Shown: positions 25,928-33,439 of the stretch, piece by piece
Position numbering within the stretch: position 1 is the stretch's first letter
Layout: every line of letters begins with the position of its first letter
Assembly (NCBI GenBank): GCA_019247715.1
Contig: JAFBAO010000104.1
Location: 1-64,000 of the forward strand
Direction of reading: 5' to 3'
Length of the DNA: 64,000 nucleotides
Source: Caulobacteraceae bacterium
GTDB taxonomy: Bacteria > Pseudomonadota > Alphaproteobacteria > Caulobacterales > Caulobacteraceae
Notes under the pieces: model-generated
The model's input: the letters and a program-made list of their open reading frames with translations, nothing else
The model's database searches: none
Told to the model about the DNA's origin: nothing
Position numbers and translations under genes: made by a program

Positions 25928-25946
25928 TTCAAACTGAGACACTACC
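25928..25946 (-). repeat. Right terminal inverted repeat
   Basis: Inverse of 22414-22432, 19 of 19 bases; directly followed by the right target duplication CGCGTTTC (25947-25954). Confidence 0.93.
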
Positions 25947-25954
25947 CGCGTTTC
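25947..25954. repeat. Target site duplication, right copy (CGCGTTTC)
   Basis: Identical to 22406-22413 on the other side of the element. Confidence 0.88.
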
Positions 25955-25994
25955 GTCGCGGTCGATGACGGCCTGCCAGTCGAGGCGTCGAAGG

Positions 25995-26264
25995 ATGAGC
26001 GAGATCGGCGAAGACCTTACCGCGATGGCCGAGGACGAGCTCATGGCCGCCTGCCGGCTCGGCTGGCGCGAGCTCAGCGCCGTGCTGTCCTGGGGCGACG
26101 CCTACGACGGTTTCTCGCCGGCGGGCCGGCAGGTGACGGTGGAGCGCAGCTATCTTTGGGCGCAGGACCCCGGCGGCGACATCCTTTGCGAGGTGGTGGT
26201 CTATGGCGGGCCCTCGCGGTACGAGGAGGGGGTGCGCCTCGAGCGGCTCATCGCCCGGCCCTGA
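25995..26264 (+). CDS. Hypothetical protein (89 aa)
   Basis: ATG 25995 (an in-frame ATG at 25965 is possible). Soluble, acidic head (MSEIGEDLTAMAEDELMAA), aromatic-rich middle (LSWGDAYDGFSPAGRQVTVERSYLW), then strands. No family recognised. The insertion element ends about 40 bp upstream, so its native promoter was probably displaced and expression may now depend on the element's end. Confidence 0.6.
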   Translation: MSEIGEDLTAMAEDELMAACRLGWRELSAVLSWGDAYDGFSPAGRQVTVERSYLWAQDPGGDILCEVVVYGGPSRYEEGVRLERLIARP

Positions 26265-26441
26265 AGGCGCCGCCGCGGCGGCCGAGGCGAAAAAGCGGCT
26301 TCACGTTGCACAAGGGATAGGCGAAGCGGCCTCAAGGGCTCGCCGGCGGCGCCGGCGGCTTGAACGAGGGGCGGCGGCCTGTCCCCATCGTATCCGGCGA
26401 GCGCCTGCACGATTCGCCGCTGACGACGGAGCTAGGATCCG

Positions 26442-26894
26442 ATGGGAGGAATGGTCGCCATAGCCCAGGCGCGGCCGGAGCGAATCAGCCGGCCCGCCGC
26501 CGAGCCCCTGGCCCAGGGGCTGGAGGCCGCCGCCGCCGCGGTGGGAACCCTGACCGCCCGCACCTGGAAGGAAAGGTTCGGACTCACCGTCGCCGAGTGG
26601 CGCGCCATGGCCCGCCTGGCCGAGGCGGAGAGCCAGGCGCTCGCCCACGAGTCGGGCCCCGAGGAACAGCGCATCCTGCGCGGCCTCCTGCACCGCGGGC
26701 TGGTCGAGGGCGGACCCTTGCGCTTCGGCTTCACCCCGGAAGGCCGGCGCCTGCACGAGGAGATCGCCCCGCTCGCCCAGGCCTACGAGGCGACCCTGGT
26801 CACCGACCTCAGCCCCGGCGAGGTGATCGTCCTGAAGCTGCTGCTGCGCCGCCTGACCGTCGCCGCCGAGCGGCTGGGCGGGGAGCGGCGCTGA
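26442..26894 (+). CDS. MarR-like winged-helix protein
   Basis: 150 aa. MarR pattern: GLTVAEWRAMARLAEAESQA as helices 2-3, the recognition region with ILRGLLHRGLVEGG, then the wing (PLRFGFTPEGRRLHEEIAPLAQ) and a C-terminal dimerisation helix. The recognition part is shorter than in classical MarR and the usual DxRxxxI wing motif is missing, so DNA binding is inferred. It precedes the tRNA-Leu gene. Confidence 0.65.
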   Translation: MGGMVAIAQARPERISRPAAEPLAQGLEAAAAAVGTLTARTWKERFGLTVAEWRAMARLAEAESQALAHESGPEEQRILRGLLHRGLVEGGPLRFGFTPEGRRLHEEIAPLAQAYEATLVTDLSPGEVIVLKLLLRRLTVAAERLGGERR

Positions 26895-26953
26895 TCGGCG
26901 CAGCCCCTCGCCTTGCCGCCCCCGCCACCCCTGCGCTAGAGCGGACCCGCGCC

Positions 26954-27039
26954 GCCCCAGTGGCGAAATGGTAGACGCGGCAGACTCAAAATCTGTTGGC
27001 CGCAAGGCCGTGTTGGTTCGAGTCCGACCTGGGGCACCA
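26954..27039 (+). tRNA. tRNA-Leu (anticodon CAA)
   Basis: 86 nt. Acceptor arms GCCCCAG and CTGGGGC close, with encoded CCA. Anticodon stem-loop GCAGA-CTCAAAA-TCTGT gives CAA. A long variable arm typical of tRNA-Leu (TTGGCCGCAAGGCCG region) and T-arm GGTTCGAGTCC are present. Confidence 0.97.
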
Positions 27040-27310
27040 CTTCGTTTCTAACCGCCACTGCGCTTGGCGCGGGCTTGGCATCTTCGCGAAGCGCCGGGCC
27101 TTCGGGTTCTTGGGCCTGAAGGTCAAGCCGCCGGCGGTTTCCAACACTGGCGCCGCGACCTTCGTGCGAGTCCGAACAGCGAAGTAACCTCTGCGTTCAA
27201 AGGACGTTTTTCGCCGGGAAGGCGATCAAGCTTGACCATCAGAGCGTGTAGGACGCAGTTCTTCTAGGCCCGCGCGTGTCATGGCGCTTCTGGGGCGAGA
27301 GGGGGACTCA

Positions 27311-27739
27311 ATGCGTGCTCAGGTCTTGATGATTGCTGCGTCGACGGTGCTGCTTGGCGCGTGTTCGACGATCATGGAAGCGAAGCGGCCGGATCCTGTC
27401 GACATCACCAGATTTAATGTTGGCGAGAACCGGATGGACGTCATCGCCAGACTCGGCGCTCCGCCGAGCACGGTGAAGGATCAAGATGATTCTTGCGACG
27501 TGTACAAGTTATACACGAAAGGCGCGCACGGAGCCTCCAAGGGTGCAGTCATCCTCGGGGAAGCAACGGCGGACGTCTTCACGCTCGGACTGGCGGAAGT
27601 CGTGACGACGCCCGTGGAGGCTGCATCCAAGAGCCACCAGCACACGGTGCTCTTCTGCTACGGCGCAGACGACAAGGTCGCTTCCATAACCGACGAGGGC
27701 AAGCCGTTGGCCACGGCGTCGAATGCGCCCGTGCGGTGA
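27311..27739 (+). CDS. Small lipoprotein, BamE/SmpA-like pattern
   Basis: 142 aa from ATG 27311. Signal peptide with lipobox VLLGAC (Cys18). The segment GENRMDVIARLGAPPSTV matches the start of the BamE-like fold (helix, then LG-P turn), followed by a Gly/Ala-rich hydrophobic middle (GAVILGEATADVFTLGL). Third-position base use is visibly less GC-rich than in neighbours, and it stands alone right after tRNA-Leu, suggesting acquisition. Real BamE function is not implied. Confidence 0.6.
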   Translation: MRAQVLMIAASTVLLGACSTIMEAKRPDPVDITRFNVGENRMDVIARLGAPPSTVKDQDDSCDVYKLYTKGAHGASKGAVILGEATADVFTLGLAEVVTTPVEAASKSHQHTVLFCYGADDKVASITDEGKPLATASNAPVR

Positions 27740-27818
27740 TGCGCCGGGCCGTCATCGAGCCTGATCCGGTTGGGCCGCCGCGCGGAGGGAGGCCGCCCGC
27801 GCTCGACGATGGGGGCCC

Positions 27819-30257
27819 CTACGCCGCGGCCCCGGCCCCGGCCCTCTGTTCCCCCGCCGGCGGAAAGACCACGCCCCGCGCTTCGAGGTCCTGGATCGCG
27901 CCGGCGTCGTAGCCGAGCTCGGCGAGGAGCGTGCGGTTGTGCTCGCCGTGCAGGCAGACCGGCCCCGCCGCGCCCTGCGCGTCCGAGAAGCGCGGGGAGG
28001 GGCCCCAGCGGACGAAGTCGCCGTAGAGCGGGTGGCGGGTGGTGATGGTGAGGCCGGCCGCCTGCAGGCCGGGGTCGAAGGCGGTGAACCCTTCGATGCC
28101 GGCCATGCTCACCGCCGCCGCCCCGACGTCCGCGGCGCTCAAGGCCGCTTCCCACGCCTGGGCGGGTCGGGCTGCGATGAGGTCCGAGAGCGCCGCCACC
28201 AGCTCCGCGTCGTGGCCGCGGCGGGCCGCCGCATCCTTGAACCGGGGATCGTGCGCGAGGCCGGGGCGCCCGAGGACGCTGGCCAGGGCCTCGAACTCCC
28301 TCTGCTCGCGCACCGCGATGCAGAGCCACCCGTCGTCCGCCGCCCGGTAGAGCCGCTCCAGGGCGCTGAGGCCGTACTCCTCCTCGTCGCAGCGTGGGAT
28401 GGCCGGCTTGCCTTCGTAGGCGCAGAAGTCGTCGGAGTAGCACCAGGCGTTGGAGCCGATCATGGAGGTGTTGAGCTGCTGGCCCTCGCCGGTGCGGCGC
28501 TGGTGGTAGAGGCCGAGCGCGATGGCCGCCAGGAGCCCGAGCGAGGCGTTGGAGTCCCCGTCGCTCACCTGGTGCAGGCGCGGGAAGACCACCGCCCGCA
28601 GCTCCGCTATGTCCCAGCCCCGCACGCGCTCGGGCGCCGACCAGTGGCTGGCCTGTCGGCCGAAGCTGCCCGCCACCGTCGCGGCCGCCTGGGCGTAGCA
28701 GGCGCGGCGCGCATAGGGCCCGTCGGCGCCGTAGCCGGCGGCGTTCACGTAGAGCAGCCGCGGATTGATCGCCTTCAGCGTCTCGTAGCCGAGGCCCAGC
28801 CTCTCGGGGACGCCGGTGCGAAAGCCGTTCACGAACACGTCGGCCTTGGCCGCCAGCGCCTGGGCGATGCGCTTGCCCTCGTCGGTGCGCAGGTCGAGGG
28901 CGATGCTCTCCTTGCCGGCCGCGGTCTTGCTGGAGCCTACCTCGGGACCGAAGGAGCGGCGGTGAGGATCGCCCGCCCGGTCCTCGATCTTGATCACCCG
29001 CGCTCCCAGCGCCGCCAGCATCGTGAGCCCGTAGGGCATGGCGTAGAAGCAGCCGAACTCGATGATCGTCACCCCGGCGAAGGGGCAGGCGGGGGCGGGC
29101 GCGCCGCCGGCGGGCGCGCGATGTCCGACCAGCGGGCCGCGCCATTGTCCGAGCCGAGGCGCAGGCCGGGTGGGGGCGAGGGGCGTCTTCTCGAAGTGGC
29201 CGATGGGGCCCACCTGGCGGATCGGCCCGACCTCGGGGTCGTCGATGGTGATCACGTCGCCGTTGTGGACGATCTGAGGATGCCGCAGGCCTTCCTCGGA
29301 GGTCCCGGCGATCTCGAAAGCGATGTCGAGATTGGCTTCCAGGAGCGGGCGCCAGTGGTCGAGCGGCTTTTCGAGGAAGGCCTCGAGCAGCATGTCCTCC
29401 CACGCCTGAGCGTCCTCCGCCGTATCGAACGACGGCAGGTTTCTGAAACGCGGGTCGGAGAGCCGGTCGGTGACGCCCGCCACCTCGCAGAGCGCTTTGC
29501 CCTGGTGCGGCAGCATGGTGGTGGTCTGGATCAGGCGCCCGTCCTTGGTCGCCAGCAGCACCGCGTAGCGGCTGAAAACGCCGATCTGGCCGGCGTCCGC
29601 CTCGCCCGGCTTGCGGCGGGCGGCGAGCTGCCTCAGGACCGCGCCGAAGTAGTCCACGGCCTCGAGGCCCGAGGCGAGGGTGGCCTCGACGCTCTGGCCG
29701 CGCCCGGTCGCTTCGCGCGCCAGCAGCGCGGCGATGATCCCCGCCACGCTCTGCATGGCCGCGCCGAAGCTCGCCCAGGGGACCGGTTTCAGGAGCGGGC
29801 CGTCGCGGTGGGAGAAGAGCCCGCGCGACCACAGGCCCATCTTGGCGGCCACGATCCAGTCGCAGGCCTTCAGGCCCGCATAGGGGCCGTCGGGGCCGAA
29901 CCCGCTGATGGCGCAGTGGACCAGGGCCGGGTTGGCGGCTCGCAGGGTCTCGGCGTCGACGCCCCACCGCTTCGTCACGCCCGGGCCGAACGCCTCGATC
30001 ACCACGTCGGCCTCGGCGGCCATGGCGCGCAGGGCCTCCTGACCGGCGGCGGTCCTGAGGTCGCACGCGCAGCTCTCCTTGCCGCGGTTCCAGATCCGAA
30101 AGCCGCTGGGGTTGTGCCTGCGCAGGCTGTCGCCCTCGGGGGGCTCGAGCTTGACGACCCGTGCGCCGGCGTCGGCCAGCACCATCGCGGCCATCGAGCC
30201 CGCCATGCTGCCCGCGCCGATCTCGAGCACGTTCAGGCCTTCGCAGATCGCGCTCAT
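27819..30257 (-). CDS. Tandem CaiB/BaiF-type (family III) CoA-transferase
   Basis: 812 aa, two complete family III CoA-transferase domains: 1 to about 380, and about 385 to 805. Each begins with the CoA-binding N-terminal pattern (VLEIGAGSMAG and IIEFGCFYAMP). In domain 1 the segment GPYAGLKACDW keeps the family's Asp (Asp133). The aligned place in domain 2 reads GPYARRACYAQ, with Tyr instead, so only the first half appears catalytically complete. Moves CoA between carboxylic acids, for example for substrate activation. A TetR operator candidate lies about 45 bp upstream, tying it to the adjacent hyu operon. Confidence 0.9.
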   Translation of the reverse strand: MSAICEGLNVLEIGAGSMAGSMAAMVLADAGARVVKLEPPEGDSLRRHNPSGFRIWNRGKESCACDLRTAAGQEALRAMAAEADVVIEAFGPGVTKRWGVDAETLRAANPALVHCAISGFGPDGPYAGLKACDWIVAAKMGLWSRGLFSHRDGPLLKPVPWASFGAAMQSVAGIIAALLAREATGRGQSVEATLASGLEAVDYFGAVLRQLAARRKPGEADAGQIGVFSRYAVLLATKDGRLIQTTTMLPHQGKALCEVAGVTDRLSDPRFRNLPSFDTAEDAQAWEDMLLEAFLEKPLDHWRPLLEANLDIAFEIAGTSEEGLRHPQIVHNGDVITIDDPEVGPIRQVGPIGHFEKTPLAPTRPAPRLGQWRGPLVGHRAPAGGAPAPACPFAGVTIIEFGCFYAMPYGLTMLAALGARVIKIEDRAGDPHRRSFGPEVGSSKTAAGKESIALDLRTDEGKRIAQALAAKADVFVNGFRTGVPERLGLGYETLKAINPRLLYVNAAGYGADGPYARRACYAQAAATVAGSFGRQASHWSAPERVRGWDIAELRAVVFPRLHQVSDGDSNASLGLLAAIALGLYHQRRTGEGQQLNTSMIGSNAWCYSDDFCAYEGKPAIPRCDEEEYGLSALERLYRAADDGWLCIAVREQREFEALASVLGRPGLAHDPRFKDAAARRGHDAELVAALSDLIAARPAQAWEAALSAADVGAAAVSMAGIEGFTAFDPGLQAAGLTITTRHPLYGDFVRWGPSPRFSDAQGAAGPVCLHGEHNRTLLAELGYDAGAIQDLEARGVVFPPAGEQRAGAGAAA

Positions 30258-30298
30258 GATCCACCCTCCCTCGGCCGCGCCCGTCGGACGTCGGCCAG

Positions 30299-30320
30299 AA
30301 TGCTACGCAGCGTATTATTT
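30299..30320 (-). promoter_or_regulatory. TetR operator candidate upstream of the CoA-transferase
   Basis: AATGCTACGCAGCGTATTAT contains the palindrome TACGC-A-GCGTA. Nearly identical to the site at 31079-31101 on the other side of the TetR gene. Confidence 0.6.
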
Positions 30321-30324
30321 GAGG

Positions 30325-31038
30325 TCAATCTGGGGCGGGACCGCGCGGCCGGCCGGGCGCCGCCCCGGTCGCGAGGGTTCCGTGCAGGAACATCCTGACC
30401 GCCTCGTCGGCCAGTCTGCCGCGCTGCTCGGCGTCCAAGGTGGCGGGGAACAGCAGAAACCGCGTCCCGCCCACCGCCATCTGGGTGAAGTTCGCCGCCG
30501 CCTCCTGGGTGTCGGCGATTTCGAGGACGCCGCGGTCCTTGAGCGCCTGCAGGTAGTCGATGAGGGGCCTCAGCGATATCCGGTAGGTTATGTCGTGGAC
30601 CGTCTGCGCGAGGTCGGGCAGGCGGGTCGCCTCGGCGTAGATGACGCGGTAGAGGGCGAGCGACTCGCTGGACCATTGCTCGTAGCTCACCAGCGCCACC
30701 GCGCGCAGCGTCCCCGTCGGATCGTCGAGGTCGAACGTCACGTTCCGCCAGATGTCGCCGATGCGGGTGAGCGTGCGCCGCACCAGCGCCTCGAACAGAC
30801 CGGGCTTCTCCCCGAAGTTCCGGTAGATCGTCGCCTTGCCCACGCCGGCCGTCCTGGCGATCCGCTCGATGTTGGCGCCGCCGAAGCCGTGGGCGGTGAA
30901 CTCCTGCATCGCCACGTCGAGGATCCGCTCGAGACGCCGCGGCCCCTCGTGGGCCGCCGGCCGGCCGGCCTTCGCCGGAAAGGCGACCACCGGGGCGGCC
31001 CCGCCGGGCGGTTTGGAGCGCGCGCTCAGCTTCTTCAA
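30325..31038 (-). CDS. TetR-family regulator
   Basis: 237 aa from a TTG at 31038 preceded by GGGAG. An upstream TTG at 31080 is possible but falls under the operator candidate. HTH visible as GANIERIARTAGVGKATIYRNFGEK (about residues 55-80), preceded by a basic tail. The C-terminal part fits the AefR-like TetR_C group (FTQMAVGGTRFLLFP). Flanking operator copies suggest that it represses both the CoA-transferase gene and the divergent zinc-ribbon/hyuA/hyuB operon. Confidence 0.88.
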   Translation of the reverse strand: MKKLSARSKPPGGAAPVVAFPAKAGRPAAHEGPRRLERILDVAMQEFTAHGFGGANIERIARTAGVGKATIYRNFGEKPGLFEALVRRTLTRIGDIWRNVTFDLDDPTGTLRAVALVSYEQWSSESLALYRVIYAEATRLPDLAQTVHDITYRISLRPLIDYLQALKDRGVLEIADTQEAAANFTQMAVGGTRFLLFPATLDAEQRGRLADEAVRMFLHGTLATGAAPGRPRGPAPD

Positions 31039-31078
31039 AATCCGCGAACTCCCTGCCAGGCGACTTCGTCCTTGACCC

Positions 31079-31101
31079 AAATGCTACGCGCCGTATCGTT
31101 G
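31079..31101 (+). promoter_or_regulatory. TetR operator candidate upstream of the hyu operon
   Basis: AAATGCTACGCGCCGTATCG with inner palindrome TACG-CGC-CGTA. Shares AATGCTACGC-N2-CGTAT with 30299-30320. Confidence 0.6.
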
Positions 31102-31146
31102 TTGGCGGCCGTCTAAAATGACATCATTCGGGAGGTCGAATAAGCC

Positions 31147-31380
31147 ATGGCGCCTGCCAAGCCCTCCGAACGCCCCGCCGCTCCGACCACCGAGGTTGTC
31201 CGCACGCCCGTCGAGGGCGCCTGCCCCGAATGCGGCCGCTCGGATCTCAAGCAATATCCGGTGCTGGCCTTCGGCGGCTGGTTCCAGGTGGTCAAGTGCC
31301 AATCCTGCCTCTGCTCGGTGCGGCGCGAGCCCTGGACGCGGCTGGGCTGGATAACCTTGCCCGAGGAGGGCTTCCTTTGA
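31147..31380 (+). CDS. Zinc-ribbon protein, putative third subunit of HyuA/HyuB enzyme (77 aa)
   Basis: ATG 31147. Four cysteines in two pairs, CPECG (about 26-29) and CQSC (about 51-54), form a zinc ribbon. The head is Pro/Ala-rich and disordered. Its TGA overlaps the TTG start of hyuA (TTGA), so stoichiometric expression with HyuA is likely. Acetone and acetophenone carboxylases carry small extra subunits beside their HyuA/HyuB-like ones; this protein may play that part. Otherwise unknown. Confidence 0.7.
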   Translation: MAPAKPSERPAAPTTEVVRTPVEGACPECGRSDLKQYPVLAFGGWFQVVKCQSCLCSVRREPWTRLGWITLPEEGFL

Positions 31381-33422
31381 CCGCCGCCGGCTCGATGCTG
31401 GTGGGGGTCGACGTGGGCGGCACCTTCACCGACATCGTCTCCGTGGACGAAGCCGGGCTCATCACGCCCGCCAAGATCGCCACCGACCCGCGGTCGAGCG
31501 ACGGCCCGGTGCTGGCCGGCGCGGCGGCGGTGGGCGTCGAGCGCGCCACGGTGTTCAACCTCGCCACCACCGCCGGCCTGAACGCGGTCATCACCCGCAA
31601 CCTGCCGAAAGTGGCCTTCCTCACCACCCAGGGCCACCGCGACATACCGGACATGGGGTCCATCTCGCGGCCGGTGGAATTCCTCACCCAGCCCCGGTGG
31701 CGCCGCTCGTTCGGCGACGCCAATCGCCCGATCGTGCCCCGCTATCTGCGGCGCGGCGTGCGCGAGCGTATCACCGCCGCCGGCGAGGTCTTCATCCCCT
31801 TCGACGAGGCCCAGGCGCGCGAGGAGCTGCGGCTGCTGAAGCGCTGCAACGTCGAAGGCGTCGCCATCTGCCTACTGAACTCCTACGTCAATCCGGCCCA
31901 CGAGCAGCGGCTGAAGGTGCTGGTCCGCGAGGAGCTCGGCGACATCGCCTGTTCGGTCTCCAGCGAGGTCTCGCCCATCGCCATGGAGTATCCGCGCGCC
32001 ACCACGACGATCGTCGACGTGCTGATGAAGCTCAAGTACGGCGACTACACCGACCGGCTTCAGCAGGGGCTGAAAGCGGCCGGCTTCGGCGGCGAATTCA
32101 ACTACGCCGACTGCCGGGCCATGCTGATGCCGGCCAGCTACGCCATGGAGCGGCCCTATCGCCTGGTGGTCGGCGGACCCGCCGCGGGCGTCGTCTCCTC
32201 GGCCCACTTCGGCGGCATGATCGACGACGGCGACCTGATCTGCGCCGACGTCGGCGGCACCTCCACCGATATCAGCGTGGTCCTGAAGGGCGAGCCCTGG
32301 GTCAATCCTACCTTCGAGCTCGAGCATGACCTCAACGTCTCCGCCCTCTCCATCGACGTGATCACCCTGGGCGCCGGAGGCGGCAGCATCGTCTCGGTGA
32401 GTCCCACCGGTGACATCCGGGTCGGGCCCGAGAGCGCCGGCGCCGATCCCGGCCCCGCGGCCTATGGGCGGGGCGGCGCGCGGCCGACCATCACCGACAC
32501 CGCCCTGCTCGCCGGCATCCTCGCGCCCGACGCCTTCCTCGGCGGGCGCATGCCGCTCTATCCCGAGCGCGCCCGCGCCGCCTTCGAGGCCTTGGAGACG
32601 CCCATGCCGCTCGCCGAGCGGGTGCGCCAGGCCTGGGCGGTGGGCGTGCACAACATCGCCGAGGGCATCTTCAACATCTCGGTGCGGCGGGGGATCGATC
32701 CGCGCGATTTCACCTTGATGGCTTACGGCGCCGCCGGGCCGATGCTGCTGCCGGCGGTGCTTGACGTGCTGGCCTTGCGCCGAGTGGTCGTTCCCCCGCA
32801 TCCGGGATTGTTCAGCGCGCTAGGGCTGCTGAGCGCCGACCTTTCCTTCATGGACCAGCGCAGCGCCCACCTCATCCTCACCCCCGAGGCGGCGCCGAAG
32901 CTCGACGCCATCTTCAAGGGGCTGGAGGAATCGCTGCGCGGCCAGGTGAAGAAGGCGCACGGCGAGGTGGAGTTCCGCCGCAGCTTCGATGCGCGCCTCG
33001 CCGGCCAGGCCTGGGTCACCCCGCTCATCGAGGTAGGCGGCGGCGACATCACCCCCGAGGAGGTGGGCCGCATGCAGGTCGCCTTTCACGACACCTACGA
33101 GCGACGCAACGGCAACCGCTTCACCCGCTTCCCGGTGGAGGGGGTGACCTATCGCGTCCAGGCCGTCGTCCGCTCGCCGAAGGTGGCCTATCCGTCGGTC
33201 GCGCCGAGAAGAAGCGGGGGCGTGCCGGCGCCGGCGGCGACCGTGACGCTGAATTTCATCTACGGCGAGGACGTGCGCGCGCAGGTCTACCAACGCGCCG
33301 ATCTCTGCGCGGGCGACCGCATCGCCGGGCCGTCCATCGTGCGCGAGGAGATGTCCACTACCTTCACGCCGCGCGGACGCAGCCTCGAAGTCGGCGCGTT
33401 CGGCGAACTGATCATCACTTGA
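31377..33422 (+). CDS. hyuA: Hydantoinase A/5-oxoprolinase N-type subunit (HyuA family)
   Basis: 681 aa from TTG 31377 with GAGGAGG 6 nt upstream (ATG 31395 lacks an SD). ASKHA-fold ATPase subunit: phosphate-1 motif VGVDVGGTFTDIV, adenosine-side GGPAAGVVSSAHFGG with ICADVGGTSTDISVV, then the glycine-rich GAGGGSIVSVSPTG. The family works in ATP-dependent ring opening (hydantoin, oxoproline) or carboxylation of ketones. Length is that of acetone-carboxylase-like A subunits. Cytoplasmic. Followed by hyuB with a 17-bp gap. Confidence 0.92.
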   Translation: MTAAGSMLVGVDVGGTFTDIVSVDEAGLITPAKIATDPRSSDGPVLAGAAAVGVERATVFNLATTAGLNAVITRNLPKVAFLTTQGHRDIPDMGSISRPVEFLTQPRWRRSFGDANRPIVPRYLRRGVRERITAAGEVFIPFDEAQAREELRLLKRCNVEGVAICLLNSYVNPAHEQRLKVLVREELGDIACSVSSEVSPIAMEYPRATTTIVDVLMKLKYGDYTDRLQQGLKAAGFGGEFNYADCRAMLMPASYAMERPYRLVVGGPAAGVVSSAHFGGMIDDGDLICADVGGTSTDISVVLKGEPWVNPTFELEHDLNVSALSIDVITLGAGGGSIVSVSPTGDIRVGPESAGADPGPAAYGRGGARPTITDTALLAGILAPDAFLGGRMPLYPERARAAFEALETPMPLAERVRQAWAVGVHNIAEGIFNISVRRGIDPRDFTLMAYGAAGPMLLPAVLDVLALRRVVVPPHPGLFSALGLLSADLSFMDQRSAHLILTPEAAPKLDAIFKGLEESLRGQVKKAHGEVEFRRSFDARLAGQAWVTPLIEVGGGDITPEEVGRMQVAFHDTYERRNGNRFTRFPVEGVTYRVQAVVRSPKVAYPSVAPRRSGGVPAPAATVTLNFIYGEDVRAQVYQRADLCAGDRIAGPSIVREEMSTTFTPRGRSLEVGAFGELIIT

Positions 33423-33439
33423 GCGGGAGAGGCGACGCC

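Larger units (their letters stand above)
22414..25946. mobile_element. Complete 3,533-bp insertion element with IS1-like transposase and passenger genes
   Basis: Bounded by 19-bp perfect terminal inverted repeats GGTAGTGTCTCAGTTTGAA (22414-22432, and complement at 25928-25946) and an 8-bp direct duplication CGCGTTTC. Contents from left: 240-aa hypothetical (-), 76-aa hypothetical (+), transposase (-), P63C-domain protein (-), 76-aa basic-motif protein (-) and 73-aa hypothetical (-). Base composition is visibly lower in GC than the flanks. Ends, transposase and duplication are all intact, indicating a recent insertion that may still be active. It lies between the divergent dedA-like gene and the gene at 25995. 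Confidence 0.93.

Noticed and set aside
27658..27818. C-terminal extension of the CoA-transferase frame past 27819
   Set aside because: The in-frame stop is at 27819; the longer alternative frame is out of phase with both CoA-transferase domains.
27939..30398. 819-codon open frame antisense to the CoA-transferase fusion
   Set aside because: Antisense shadow; would also run over the operator and TetR end.
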